Below are positions 43,032 to 52,580 of a stretch of DNA of 64,000 bases, piece after piece. A model generated the notes under the pieces. It ran no database searches and was not told the origin of the DNA. It saw nothing but the letters and a program-made list of their open reading frames with translations. How positions within the stretch are numbered: position 1 is the first letter of the stretch; each line of letters starts with the position of its first letter. Origin of the DNA: Trinickia violacea (lineage in GTDB: Bacteria > Pseudomonadota > Gammaproteobacteria > Burkholderiales > Burkholderiaceae); the NCBI RefSeq assembly GCF_005280735.1, contig NZ_CP040078.1, positions 186,001 through 250,000 of the forward strand, written 5' to 3'. The position numbers and the translations under genes were made by a program.

Positions 43032-44192
43032 TCAATCGGCCCTAAGCATCAGGAAGTAGCGCTCCAGACTGCCGTCCGGTTGCACGATGTCCCGCATCAG
43101 GTCCGTCGGACTCATGCTTTCCCATGAAATCGCGCGATCGAGCAGATACGAGGTCGGGCTGTGCGGCTCCTGGCGCCGCAGATAGCGCGCGATGTCGCCG
43201 AGCAGGCGGTAGGCGTGGGCACGATCGGCGATCAGGTTGACGATGCTTGGCGGGAGTGACGTGATCACGGCATCGGTGACCGCATACGGCTGCATCGGGT
43301 CGCGCATGACCGGAGCCTCTACAACAGGCTGCGCCTCTTCCCGATATGCCTGGTCAAGCGCATCATCCAGCGCTTCGATAGCTGCCGCAGCCGCCGCCGT
43401 CGAAGGCACCTGCACCGCCCTCTCGCCGATCAGGCTGGTTGCCGCCCGCGAAAGGCGCGTCAGCACTTCCGCAACCCCTTGGAAGCCCGGTGCATATTCG
43501 CCAAGCCCAAGATCGACGCGCTGGGCCAGCCGGTCCCACGCTTCCCGTGCGACGATCGCGCGCTGCTGGAGCCGTGCCAGCGCGACGAGGTTATCGCCGC
43601 GCGTCACGTAGGTATCGACGAGCTCGCGAGTGAAGGTGCTGCCGCCTTCGACAACCGGCGCCGCCGCAAGCCGCTGGAACGCTTCGAGATTGAACATGGG
43701 CATCTCGGGCAAGTCGATTTCCATCAGCGGCACGTGCAACGACAGCACCCGCGCGATGGTCCTGGCGAACCACGCGAAAGGCGCCGCCCGCACTTCGGCG
43801 TCGCCGTCCTCGAGTTGCGGCCAGGCTGTTTCCCAATAGCGCTCGACGAGTCCCGTCATCACCTCGACGCCGGCCACGAAACCGTCGACATGATGCAGAT
43901 GCGTCCACGCCTCGCACAGCCACGCCGCAAGCTGAAAATCCTTGCTTCGCGTGCGCAGCGCGTCGCCGCTCAGCGCAGCGACGGTCTTCCAGTCCGCTTT
44001 TGCAAGCGGGCGTTCCCAGTCGCCCATCGGCAGCGAGGCATCGTCCTCGTGCCGCGCCTCGCGAATCCGCGCGTAAAGCGCATCGCCGCGCAGCGACGTA
44101 CCCGCGCCGCCGCCATCCGGCAAGGCGTCGAGATAGCGCTCCACGTCGACGGTGAAGTCCGGCTGGGTGTGCAGCAAATTCGGTGTGCTCAT
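43032..44192 (-). CDS. tssA: T6SS protein TssA
   Basis: The protein has 386 residues from the ATG at 44192, which overlaps the TGA of tssM (ATGA). Residues ~15-150 form the ImpA_N domain (SLPMGDWERPLAKADWKTVAALSGDALRTRSKDFQLAAWLCEAW...FVAGVEVMTGLVERYWETAWPQ). The C-terminal part has SPTSYLLDRAISWESMSPTDLMRDIV, common in TssA proteins. TssA caps and guides sheath and tube assembly at the baseplate. It is the last structural gene in this leftward set before the two cargo candidates. Confidence 0.93.
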   Translation of the reverse strand: MSTPNLLHTQPDFTVDVERYLDALPDGGGAGTSLRGDALYARIREARHEDDASLPMGDWERPLAKADWKTVAALSGDALRTRSKDFQLAAWLCEAWTHLHHVDGFVAGVEVMTGLVERYWETAWPQLEDGDAEVRAAPFAWFARTIARVLSLHVPLMEIDLPEMPMFNLEAFQRLAAAPVVEGGSTFTRELVDTYVTRGDNLVALARLQQRAIVAREAWDRLAQRVDLGLGEYAPGFQGVAEVLTRLSRAATSLIGERAVQVPSTAAAAAAIEALDDALDQAYREEAQPVVEAPVMRDPMQPYAVTDAVITSLPPSIVNLIADRAHAYRLLGDIARYLRRQEPHSPTSYLLDRAISWESMSPTDLMRDIVQPDGSLERYFLMLRAD

Positions 44193-47100
44193 AGTGCGTT
44201 CCATTCGGGCGCGGAGGTCGGGAAGCTGCCGGGCCAGGGCAGTGGCGTCTTGCTGCCGGGTGCGCTCAGCGTGAGCCTGACGAACACTTCGCCGCGCGCC
44301 TGTTTCGGCAGCAGCGCGAGATCCGCGGCGTTCACCGTGCCCAGCGGAAAATCGAACTTGAGCAACGGTCCCGGCGCGCGTTCGCGTGCGAGCGTGTCGG
44401 CCACGCGCTGCTGCGAGATGAACGAAAAGAGCGCCCACGGGTCGGCGAATTGCCACGTCAAGGTGTGGCCATCGCTCGAGAACACGCGCTGCGCCGGATC
44501 GTCGGGCACCGTGAGCGGCGAGTCCTTCGCAAAGCGCAGGACCAGCGTGACGGGCACGCCGTACTCCCAGTGCAGCGTGGTGCCCGATGCATCGTTCAGC
44601 GACACGCTCTGCGCGCCGATCCTGAGCGTCCAGTCGATCACCTGGTTGGCCGCGATCTCGCCCGTGCGGTTCGCGCGGAAATCGACCCGCACGTCATAGC
44701 CCGTCGGCGCGCCGTCGTTGGCCGGATACAGCGGTGCGAGAAGCGCCGCCACCGGGTCGAACCGGTCGGCGAATTGACGCACCGACGCGTTGCCGCCGAC
44801 GCCCCGCTCCGCGGCAACGTTGCGTGCCTGCTGCAAGATCTTGGCCGCGCGCTCGTATTGCCGCAGCGTCTGTCCAAGCTCGGCGAAGTCCACCGATGCA
44901 TTGCCCGCGCCGCCCGCATTGCCCGCACTGGTTCGAACCGCAAGCCGCGCGGGAACGCCGAACGGCTGGTGCCCCGCGACGTTCTGGTTGAACGCCGACG
45001 CAAACGCATCCCATTGCTGGCGCAGCTCGGCGTTATAGCTCTGGCCGCAGCGCGCGAGCAGGCTGTCGTAGAGACGCATGTGCACCGAGGTGAAATAGTC
45101 ACCCCCGCCGACGGCGGACGGCCGCGGCGGGAATCGCCCGATGCAGTCGCCCCCACGGAGGTCGCCCGCCACCGTCTGCACGAACTGCTCCAGCATCAGC
45201 AGGCTGCTGTTCGGATTCTTGAGCTGGTAGCGGCCCAGGTCGAGTTCGATCGCCTGCCAGCGCTGCGCCAGCGGCGACACCGCATCGGACGTGCTGAGCG
45301 CGGAGAGATAAGCCGCCGCCTGCTTGCCGAGCGTCGCGGCTCGTGCCGACTGCTGGTCGAGATAGATGCCCAGCTGCGCCGGGTCGGCGATCCCGAACGC
45401 CGCGAGTACGGGCGCAGGCGCGCCGCCGTTCGACACTGCGCCTGCCGGACGCGTCGCATACAGCTCGGCACGCGTCAGCGCATCGTCGACGAGGCGCAGG
45501 TGCTCCATCGCGTCGCGCGACATCAGCGCGTCGAGATCGGCGCCCTGCGTGGTCGCGTCCATGTCGGCGAGCGCCGCGCGGATCTTCACGAGCCGGCTGC
45601 GCGCGGCATCGAACTCGGCGCCGTCCGGCTCGCTCAGCGCGGGCGACACGGCCGCCGCCGCGGCCACCTGATCGATGATCAGACGGGCGAACTGCGCATC
45701 GAGCGCCTGTTCGACGACGGGACGCAGCGTGTCGGGCATCGCGCTCAGACCATCCGCCAGGAAGTGCTTGCGCGCCTCGGCCAAGGCCAGGGCCTGATCG
45801 AGCTGGGCACGGTCCCACGTCACGATCGAGCCTTCCGGTATCGACGGCAGCGGGAGGTCGCGCGGCACGACCATGAACGGCTGGTTCAGCAGCTTCAACA
45901 GACCGTCGCGCAGCGCGAGCCGCGCCGGCGAGACCGCATAGCGCGCCTCCTTGTCGACCCACACGACGCCGGCATCGGCGCCGCCGAAACGCAACGCCAG
46001 CTCGCTCCTGAACGCCTGATAGGCGTTGCCCGAACGCGCCCGCACGCGCGCCACGAGATCGGGGCCAAGCAGGCGGCTCTCCGCCGCACGCGCGAACGTG
46101 CGGTCGTACACCGGGCCCGGAACGAACTGCGTCTGCCTCATCCACCCGCCCTTGCCCGACGCCAGCAGATCCTGCTGCTTGCCGATGCCCGCCGCGATGG
46201 CGCGGTAGTCGCCTGTGAGCTGAGTAAAGTCCGCCTCGTTGCTGTCCGTCACCGACAGATTGCCGAGATGGCTCACGACCGAGCGTTCAGCATTCAGCAG
46301 CGGACTGTCCGCGAAGAGCCCATCGTCGAGCTGCTGCGCGCCTTTGTCGAACGTGCAGCGCAACGCCTGCTGCACGACGGGCAGATCGATGCCGCCCGCG
46401 CCGTCGGCGGCGTAGGCGTCGCTGCGATCCGGGTCGCGATAGAAGTACGGCAGGCTCCCCGCGAGGTTGCCCTGCAAGTCCGCACCGAATGCGTAGCGCA
46501 CGGCGAGACGCAGCGCATCGGCATTGCCCGCCGACGGCCGCTGCAACCGCTGCATGGCCTGCAGCGCCGCATCGAGCTGATCGACCTCGCCCACGTAGCG
46601 CTGCAAGGCACGCATCGCGGGCGCATCCTCGACCGCCAGGCTGTCGGCGCCGCGCGCATCGGCACTCGCCGCCGCAGGCGCGGCGCAATCGTCGCCGACG
46701 ATCAGCTGACCCGTGGCCGGATCGCGCGCGATACCGCTCAGCGTGCCGACGCGTTGGAGCATCTCGCGCTCCAGCGCCGTCACGACGATCTCGCCGAATT
46801 CGCGTTCGAAGCGCTGCCGGACCCGTTCATTGAGATCGTCGACGGCATTCCACGAGCCGGGCATAAAGACCGACCAGTCGATGCCGGCATGCAGCCGGTC
46901 GTTCACGCCGATCAGCGCAAGGGCCTTGCTTCGATACCAGTCGGCGGGCAGCTGCTGGCCGCCGTGCTCGGCCGAAGCGCGCTCCTGCGCGCTCTTCTGC
47001 AGTTCGCCGAGGGCCGCCACGAGCGCGGCATGGCGATGGCTCAACTGCACCGTCGCGACGGCGAGCCCGATGCCCCAGCCGCCAAGCAGCGCGAGCGTGC

Positions 47101-48397
47101 CCCAGTGCAGCGTGCGATTGACGAGCGGCCGCGCAAGGTGCTGGGTGCGCGACGGCCGGGTCAGGCCGTATTCGAGGAAGATCTTCTTGTCGAACAGGTC
47201 ACGCAGGAAGGCCGGCTGCAGCATCAGGTCGTTGACCGGCGACGATAGCGGGTGCGCAGCGGCTCCCGGACCGGCGGGGTCCGCGTCTTCCTCTGCCGCG
47301 CCGGCATCCCCGCCGGCCAGATAGGGCTCCTCGCCCCGGCCGTAGGGATCGGAACCGGCATCCATCGCCGCGGCACCGGCCAGTGCGCTCGTGTCGACGA
47401 CGGCGTCGCTGAGTTCGCCGGTGTCGCCCGTCAGGTAGATGCCGCGGAAGAAAAACGGCTCGTGGTACGCGCTCGGCCGCAGCAGCTCATCGACGTAGAG
47501 CTGCAACTGCGAGCGGATGGCGTCGATGCGCGCGGGCAGCAAGAGCATTTCGCGTGCGTCGAGATGACCCGTATCGAGCGTGAACAGCTCGGCGCTCGCA
47601 TCCGACACGGCGCGTTCGATGCTCGTCATCGCGGTTTCGACCCAGCTCGCCTGGTAGGTCTCCGACAAGTCGTACGGCGAAGACCAGCCGAGCATGCTGG
47701 CCCGCAGCGGCTCGGGCAAGGCCCGTGCAAACGACGTGAAGCCCGCCAGCGACTCGCACCCCGTGACGACGACGTACAGCGCGAAGCGCATCGCGAAGCG
47801 GTTCTGCGCAAGCCATAAGCGCCGGTGCGCGAGCTTCGCGTGCCGCACGAGCTCGAGTCTCGCATCGGTGTCTTCGGCCAGCAGCATCGCGGCGGGCACC
47901 GTCACCACGACCGAATCGAACGGCCGCTGCGGCCGGTAGTTGCGGCACAGGCTCAGGAATTCGTCCCAGGGCTTTTCGTCGGTGTCTTCATCGGGCGAGC
48001 CCAGGTAGGCCGCCTTGATGTCGATCACAATGCCGCGATCGAAGAACTGCCACGCAATGCCCTGCGTCGCGGCCGGCGAGGCGGCCTCCGAACTCAGCAC
48101 GCTCGCCACGCCGGACTGCGCGATCGGCAGCGCGGGCGGATCGTCGCCTTCGTTCAGCACGAGAATCCACGGCACGTTGTAGCGCTCGGCCCGCGACGCG
48201 ATGTTGCCTTCGACCAATTCCACGGCCTGGCGAAACGCGTTGCGCAGCGAATCGGCGCGCATCCGGACGATCTTGCGATCGCCCGCCGCTTTGTTCTGCG
48301 CACCGTGCGCGGCGAAATACACGACGACGCCCAGCACCGTGCAGACGACCACGATGAGAACGGCCAGCGAGAGCAGGAACAGGTCGCTCGTCAGCAT
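44189..48397 (-). CDS. tssM: T6SS membrane-complex protein TssM (IcmF), Walker-A-less
   Basis: The protein has 1,402 residues. One membrane helix lies at ~5-30 (LFLLSLAVLIVVVCTVLGVVVYFAA) and a second at ~430 (LALLGGWGIGLAVATVQL). A large periplasmic part with IcmF-related and C-terminal DUF1215 domains follows (GYDVRVDFRANRTGEI...LTWQFADPWALFSFISQQRV). Where many TssM proteins have an ATP-binding P-loop after the first helix, this one reads VPWILVLNEGDDPPALPIAQSG and lacks GxxxxGK(S/T). It forms the trans-envelope channel with TssJ and TssL. It overlaps tssA by ATGA and begins 37 bases after tssL ends. Confidence 0.95.
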   Translation of the reverse strand: MLTSDLFLLSLAVLIVVVCTVLGVVVYFAAHGAQNKAAGDRKIVRMRADSLRNAFRQAVELVEGNIASRAERYNVPWILVLNEGDDPPALPIAQSGVASVLSSEAASPAATQGIAWQFFDRGIVIDIKAAYLGSPDEDTDEKPWDEFLSLCRNYRPQRPFDSVVVTVPAAMLLAEDTDARLELVRHAKLAHRRLWLAQNRFAMRFALYVVVTGCESLAGFTSFARALPEPLRASMLGWSSPYDLSETYQASWVETAMTSIERAVSDASAELFTLDTGHLDAREMLLLPARIDAIRSQLQLYVDELLRPSAYHEPFFFRGIYLTGDTGELSDAVVDTSALAGAAAMDAGSDPYGRGEEPYLAGGDAGAAEEDADPAGPGAAAHPLSSPVNDLMLQPAFLRDLFDKKIFLEYGLTRPSRTQHLARPLVNRTLHWGTLALLGGWGIGLAVATVQLSHRHAALVAALGELQKSAQERASAEHGGQQLPADWYRSKALALIGVNDRLHAGIDWSVFMPGSWNAVDDLNERVRQRFEREFGEIVVTALEREMLQRVGTLSGIARDPATGQLIVGDDCAAPAAASADARGADSLAVEDAPAMRALQRYVGEVDQLDAALQAMQRLQRPSAGNADALRLAVRYAFGADLQGNLAGSLPYFYRDPDRSDAYAADGAGGIDLPVVQQALRCTFDKGAQQLDDGLFADSPLLNAERSVVSHLGNLSVTDSNEADFTQLTGDYRAIAAGIGKQQDLLASGKGGWMRQTQFVPGPVYDRTFARAAESRLLGPDLVARVRARSGNAYQAFRSELALRFGGADAGVVWVDKEARYAVSPARLALRDGLLKLLNQPFMVVPRDLPLPSIPEGSIVTWDRAQLDQALALAEARKHFLADGLSAMPDTLRPVVEQALDAQFARLIIDQVAAAAAVSPALSEPDGAEFDAARSRLVKIRAALADMDATTQGADLDALMSRDAMEHLRLVDDALTRAELYATRPAGAVSNGGAPAPVLAAFGIADPAQLGIYLDQQSARAATLGKQAAAYLSALSTSDAVSPLAQRWQAIELDLGRYQLKNPNSSLLMLEQFVQTVAGDLRGGDCIGRFPPRPSAVGGGDYFTSVHMRLYDSLLARCGQSYNAELRQQWDAFASAFNQNVAGHQPFGVPARLAVRTSAGNAGGAGNASVDFAELGQTLRQYERAAKILQQARNVAAERGVGGNASVRQFADRFDPVAALLAPLYPANDGAPTGYDVRVDFRANRTGEIAANQVIDWTLRIGAQSVSLNDASGTTLHWEYGVPVTLVLRFAKDSPLTVPDDPAQRVFSSDGHTLTWQFADPWALFSFISQQRVADTLARERAPGPLLKFDFPLGTVNAADLALLPKQARGEVFVRLTLSAPGSKTPLPWPGSFPTSAPEWNAL

Positions 48398-48434
48398 GCG
48401 CGTCCTCCGGCGGGTTTCAATGTGCGCATCGGGC

Positions 48435-49187
48435 TCATGAACTCACCCTTTCCACGCTGTCGCCGTGCAGCGCCTGGCGCACCGGCCACGACTGCCAAAG
48501 CCACAGCAGCTCCGAAACAGCGAGCAGCGCAACGGCCGCGAGCAGGGCCGTCACGGTCCAGCGGCTCACCGCACGCAGCTTGCGCGGCGCGATGTGCGAG
48601 ATCGTATTGGCGTAAGCCGCTTGCGCCAGCAGGCGGTCGCGCCCGCCCAGGTCGGCGCGCCGCTGATAGATGAATTCGTAGAGCTCCTCGCGGAAGCTGC
48701 GCAATTGCGCGCCGGCGTCCGCGCCGCGAAAACGCCCCTGAAACCCCATCGCGAGCGCGAACAGAAAAAGCCGTGCGATGTCGCGGCGCGACGGCTCGCG
48801 ATCCGACAGCAGCTGCTCGATCTTGCGAAACACGAGATCGCCGGCGACGTTCGTCCGATACAGCGCCGATTCGAGCAGGTGCGCCGTCCAGCATTCGCGG
48901 CCGATCCACGGCGTGTTGAGCAGCAGCTCGTCGGCGAGCACCGCCTTCAGATAGCGCGCATCGGCGAGGTTCTCGATATCGAAGCGCGTGCTGTCGCGGC
49001 GGGACTGCAAGGTCTGGATTTCCAGCAGATTCAGCAGGTGGCGGCTGACCCGCTGCGCCGCGAGTTCGGGCGTCGCGTCGGGCTCCTCGGAAAAGCGCCG
49101 TTGCGCTCTCACCAGTTCATCGACAAAGAGGCGGAACTGCACCATGACGATGTCGTTCTCTTCAAGTTCAAATGCGTTGCGTGCCAT
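48435..49187 (-). CDS. tssL: T6SS membrane-complex protein TssL (DotU/IcmH)
   Basis: The protein has 250 residues. The cytoplasmic DotU domain covers ~15-200 (FRLFVDELVRAQRRF...YLKAVLADELLLNTPWIGRECWTAHLLESALYRTNVAGDLVFRKIEQLL). A single C-terminal membrane anchor (VTALLAAVALLAVSELLWLW) follows. There is no peptidoglycan-binding extension. It partners TssM in the inner membrane. It lies between tssK and tssM, the canonical order. Confidence 0.95.
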   Translation of the reverse strand: MARNAFELEENDIVMVQFRLFVDELVRAQRRFSEEPDATPELAAQRVSRHLLNLLEIQTLQSRRDSTRFDIENLADARYLKAVLADELLLNTPWIGRECWTAHLLESALYRTNVAGDLVFRKIEQLLSDREPSRRDIARLFLFALAMGFQGRFRGADAGAQLRSFREELYEFIYQRRADLGGRDRLLAQAAYANTISHIAPRKLRAVSRWTVTALLAAVALLAVSELLWLWQSWPVRQALHGDSVERVSS

Positions 49188-49209
49188 GTCAGGTCGTTTT
49201 CGTTAGTGA

Positions 49210-50541
49210 TCAGCCCTTCACGAACAGCAGCATTTCCTGCGGCCGCTGCACGCTCGCACTCTCGTTCAGATTGCCGATCACGAGCGTCTCGCTTGCGTGC
49301 ACGAGCACGGAGTCGGCGTCGATCTCGAACAGCAGATAACCGGACCCGGAGCGCAAGCCCAGTTCCTCCGCGTGGTCGACGACGCGCCGCTGCGCCCCGA
49401 GCACCCGGCGGTTGCGCAGCGACGGGTAGACCGATTGCGAACCGACGGTCGCACCCTCCATCCACGCCCGCAGATCGCGGTCCGACTGCCCCCGCAGCCC
49501 GACCACCAGCCGCTCGCCCACCCACTCGGGCTGCAAGCCGATCTCGAATGCGCCGTGGCGGAATTCGAATTTGCGCTCGCGGTAGCCTTCGCTCACCTCG
49601 GAGATCGCATCGCGCAACGCCCGCATCAGCGGCGTGAAGACGGCGAGGGGATCGGCGTGGTCGTAGTCGGGCGGCACCGGCGCAAGGCCGGCGGGCATCA
49701 GCATGCTCAGCGAGCCGCTCAGCGAGGCAAGCGCCAGGTACAGCGCGAGCGGATGCAGATGCGGCGTGCGCAGCACGGCTTCGGCGAGCGGCAGCCCGGT
49801 GAGCAGGCTGCGCAGCCGGTCCTTCAGTTCGAGCTGCGTGAGCCGGTCTTCGGTTTTCGATGAGGGAATCGCGGTCTGCCTCGCAACGAACGCCGCCTTG
49901 CCGCGCAATTGCCCGAGCAGTGCGGAAACGGTCGTCCAGAGCGGATTGTCACGGGCGATCTCGAGCAGCGGCGGCAAGCGCTCGCCCAGCCGCACCACCT
50001 CGTTGTCCCGGTACACCGAGCCGAGCCGCAGCGAGACATGCATCGCCGACGGCAGCTCCCCCGCTGCGAGCGCAAGCTCGGGAATGAGGCGCGGGATATC
50101 GGCGGGCGGCGCCTGCGACACTTCGTCGGCGACCGGCGCGCCGGCCGTCGAACGGAAGCGGCGGATCTCGCTGTCGTGACGCATCGATGCGGCGACGGGA
50201 AGCGTCAGATAGAAATCGATCGGCCCGTTCGCCAACTGCTCCGCGAACGGCTCGAGCGACAACTCGAGCCGCCCGTGCTGGTTCGACTCCGCCGAATACG
50301 ATACGGCCGTGCCGTCGGACATGATCGCGTCGAGCGCCAGTACGCGCAGCACGCCGGCAGGCAGCAGCCCCTGGTCGAAGACGAGGCGGCGCACGCCCCA
50401 GCTGAACGGCGCGGCAGCCAGCGTCTGCCAAGCGACGAGCGAATCGACGCGCGCATTCATCAACTGGAAATGCTGCGGGGCAAGCAGCATGCCCTCGAAC
50501 CATTCGACGCGGTCGACGACCGGTTGGACGCCCTCACTCAT
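49210..50541 (-). CDS. tssK: T6SS baseplate protein TssK
   Basis: The protein has 443 residues from the ATG at 50541 (GGAG nine bases upstream). It has the family opening VEWFEGMLLAPQHFQL, the shell-domain YLTLPVAA and RLIPELALA stretches, and the C-terminal HPLALYLALASLSGSLSML and YLLFEIDADSVLVHASETLVIGNL. TssK trimers join the baseplate to the membrane complex. It sits between tssJ and tssL. Confidence 0.95.
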   Translation of the reverse strand: MSEGVQPVVDRVEWFEGMLLAPQHFQLMNARVDSLVAWQTLAAAPFSWGVRRLVFDQGLLPAGVLRVLALDAIMSDGTAVSYSAESNQHGRLELSLEPFAEQLANGPIDFYLTLPVAASMRHDSEIRRFRSTAGAPVADEVSQAPPADIPRLIPELALAAGELPSAMHVSLRLGSVYRDNEVVRLGERLPPLLEIARDNPLWTTVSALLGQLRGKAAFVARQTAIPSSKTEDRLTQLELKDRLRSLLTGLPLAEAVLRTPHLHPLALYLALASLSGSLSMLMPAGLAPVPPDYDHADPLAVFTPLMRALRDAISEVSEGYRERKFEFRHGAFEIGLQPEWVGERLVVGLRGQSDRDLRAWMEGATVGSQSVYPSLRNRRVLGAQRRVVDHAEELGLRSGSGYLLFEIDADSVLVHASETLVIGNLNESASVQRPQEMLLFVKG

Positions 50542-50616
50542 GGCCGTTGCTCCGCGGAGAGAAGGACGCACGCGACAACGCGCAAGCGCAGGGATCGATA
50601 AAACGCTGATATAGGT

Positions 50617-51165
50617 TCATTTCACGGCCGAAACTGAAAACGTGTTGTCGTCGAGCTGCACGGCAAGCCGGCCGCTGAACTGTTCGATCCGCACGCGGTG
50701 CGCGCCGGGGCTCGCATAGTTGGCAAAGATGAACGCCGCTGCCACGCGCGGACGATCGAAGGTGTCGCCGGGGACATCGCGATGCGTGCCGGGCACGAAT
50801 TCCCAGCTCCGGTATTGGATGCTCTTCGGATACGCGCTGACCAGATCGGCGCGGCCGGCAAACCATTTCGACGCCGGCAGCTCCGCGATGCGCGCAAGCA
50901 TCGCCTCGTCGGTGACGAACACGACGTCGACGGCGACGGGGCTGTTGTTGTTCACGTCGTCGCTGGCGCTAAAGGTCAACGCGTCCCACGTCACCTTGTC
51001 GCCCTTGAAACTCAGGATGGACGGCATCGCGCATCCCGCCAGGACCGCTGCGATACAGGCGCTCAGGCACCACGCCGCGAGCTTGCGCGCGAGGTCCGCC
51101 ATGACCGTGCGGCCCCTGACCGGCGCACCGGCCGCGTGTGTCAATGCGTGTCGGCAGTTCGTCAT
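50617..51165 (-). CDS. tssJ: T6SS outer-membrane lipoprotein TssJ
   Basis: The ATG at 51165 overlaps the TGA of the symporter gene (ATGA), giving 182 residues. An internal ATG at 51102 would give a more usual lipoprotein signal (MADLARKLAAWCLSACIAAVLAGC). The lipobox VLAGC is followed by a VasD/TssJ beta-sandwich (DDVNNNSPVAVDVVFVTDEAMLARIAELPASKWFAG...RVAAAFIFANYASPGAHRVRIEQ). TssJ anchors TssM to the outer membrane. The coupling to a metabolic transporter gene is noteworthy. Confidence 0.92.
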   Translation of the reverse strand: MTNCRHALTHAAGAPVRGRTVMADLARKLAAWCLSACIAAVLAGCAMPSILSFKGDKVTWDALTFSASDDVNNNSPVAVDVVFVTDEAMLARIAELPASKWFAGRADLVSAYPKSIQYRSWEFVPGTHRDVPGDTFDRPRVAAAFIFANYASPGAHRVRIEQFSGRLAVQLDDNTFSVSAVK

Positions 51166-52580
51166 TTCGCGCCTACTCCAATACCCATCAGTACGATCAG
51201 CATCCCCACCGTCACGACGCAGCCCGTTGCCAGTGCAAGCTGCATGCGGTTGAACGCGAAGCGGAACACCGCGTCAGGGCCCGGCACGGCGTGCGCATCG
51301 GGCGTCGAAACGCGTTCGGAGGGCAGTCCCGCGGAAACGAGCGCCACGACCGTGCAGACCGAGAGCAAGCTGAGCAGGTTGCGCGGCCCTTCGCAGATCA
51401 GGTCGATGGCCACGAACAGCACGCCGGCTGCCTCGACGGGCAGTTGCAGCGTCGACAGCACGATGCCCGCGTAGCCAACCCCCGCCACGCCGCTCTGCCC
51501 TGCTGAAACAAAGGCCGCGAACGTCGATGCCGCCGCGACCATGGCGATGTCGCCGGCGTCCAGCGGCCGGCCATAGAGATTCGCCACGAACACCGTCGCC
51601 AGCGCGAAATAGAGCGCGGAACCGGCGCGCACGAACACGGCGCCGAACGGCACCACCAGCTCCGCCACGCCGCGGCTGAATCCGAGCCGTGTGCTCATGG
51701 CCTCGATCGTGTGCGGAATCGGCGCCGTCGCGCTGCCCGATGTCAGGCCGACGAGCATGGGGGCTTTCAACAGGGTCATCGCGCGTGCGAGCGGCACGCC
51801 CGCGCGCGCCGCGATGGCCGCGATCGCCACGCAGGACAGCAGCAATGCGCAGAGCACGAACCCCAGCAGAAACCCGCTCATCGCACCGAGCGTCGCCCCG
51901 CTCGTTTGTTCCGCCACATGCGCGGCGCTGCCGAACACGAGCACGGGCAGCAGCAGATTCGCATGCTCGATGATCGTCTCGAAGGTCCGGTAGATGCTCT
52001 CGAACACGCTGTTCAGCAGCCGGGTCTGAGCGCTCGAGAGCGCGGCGAACGCCATGCCGAACAGGATCGTGCAGGTCAGGATGCTGAGCCCGCGGCCGTC
52101 GGCGAGGACGCGGTAAAAGTTGTCGGGGGCCACGTCGCGCAAGGAGATCGCGGACAGCGTCCGGCCAGGCCCCGCTGCGCCGAGCAGCGGCATGCGCAGG
52201 TCTTCCGCGTCGCTCGAGCTCTTCAGCACCACCTGTCCCAACTGGGCGCGCGCGCCGTCCGCAAGATGGGCCCCCGGGGCCGCAGAGAAACCCACCAGCG
52301 CGCCGCACACCGCGCACAGCGCGACCAGCGCGAACGCCAGCGACAGCATCGAGCCGATCCGCAGCTCGGGGTGCGCCAGCGCCATCAGCTGCCGCAGCCC
52401 GAAGAACATCGCCACGACCAGCAGCGGCACGGCAGCCATGTTGACGAGGGCAAGGTAGATCTGCCCCACGACGTAGGCGGCCACGCCCGCCGGGCGCACC
52501 AGCGTGCCCGCCACGATGCCCAGCCCGAGGAACAGGAGCAGCCCGAGGGTGCTGTTCGAAAGACGCTTCAGTGCCTTCAT
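51162..52580 (-). CDS. Dicarboxylate/amino acid:cation symporter (SDF family), first
   Basis: The protein has 472 residues with eight or more hydrophobic segments and re-entrant loops of the GltP/DctA family (LVNMAAVPLLVVAMFFGLRQL; LTSGSATAPIPHTIEAM in place of the Ser-rich loop; LVVPFGAVFVRAGSALYFALATVFVANLYG; FVSAGQSGVAGVGYAGIV). It takes up glutamate, aspartate or dicarboxylates with H+ or Na+. It overlaps the racemase gene upstream and tssJ downstream by ATGA, so it is built into the T6SS operon. Confidence 0.9.
   Translation of the reverse strand: MKALKRLSNSTLGLLLFLGLGIVAGTLVRPAGVAAYVVGQIYLALVNMAAVPLLVVAMFFGLRQLMALAHPELRIGSMLSLAFALVALCAVCGALVGFSAAPGAHLADGARAQLGQVVLKSSSDAEDLRMPLLGAAGPGRTLSAISLRDVAPDNFYRVLADGRGLSILTCTILFGMAFAALSSAQTRLLNSVFESIYRTFETIIEHANLLLPVLVFGSAAHVAEQTSGATLGAMSGFLLGFVLCALLLSCVAIAAIAARAGVPLARAMTLLKAPMLVGLTSGSATAPIPHTIEAMSTRLGFSRGVAELVVPFGAVFVRAGSALYFALATVFVANLYGRPLDAGDIAMVAAASTFAAFVSAGQSGVAGVGYAGIVLSTLQLPVEAAGVLFVAIDLICEGPRNLLSLLSVCTVVALVSAGLPSERVSTPDAHAVPGPDAVFRFAFNRMQLALATGCVVTVGMLIVLMGIGVGAK

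Noticed and set aside
44450..47248. Long + strand frame opposite tssM
   Set aside because: Low-complexity Arg/Ala/His translation with no ribosome site or motif; tssM on the other strand is complete.
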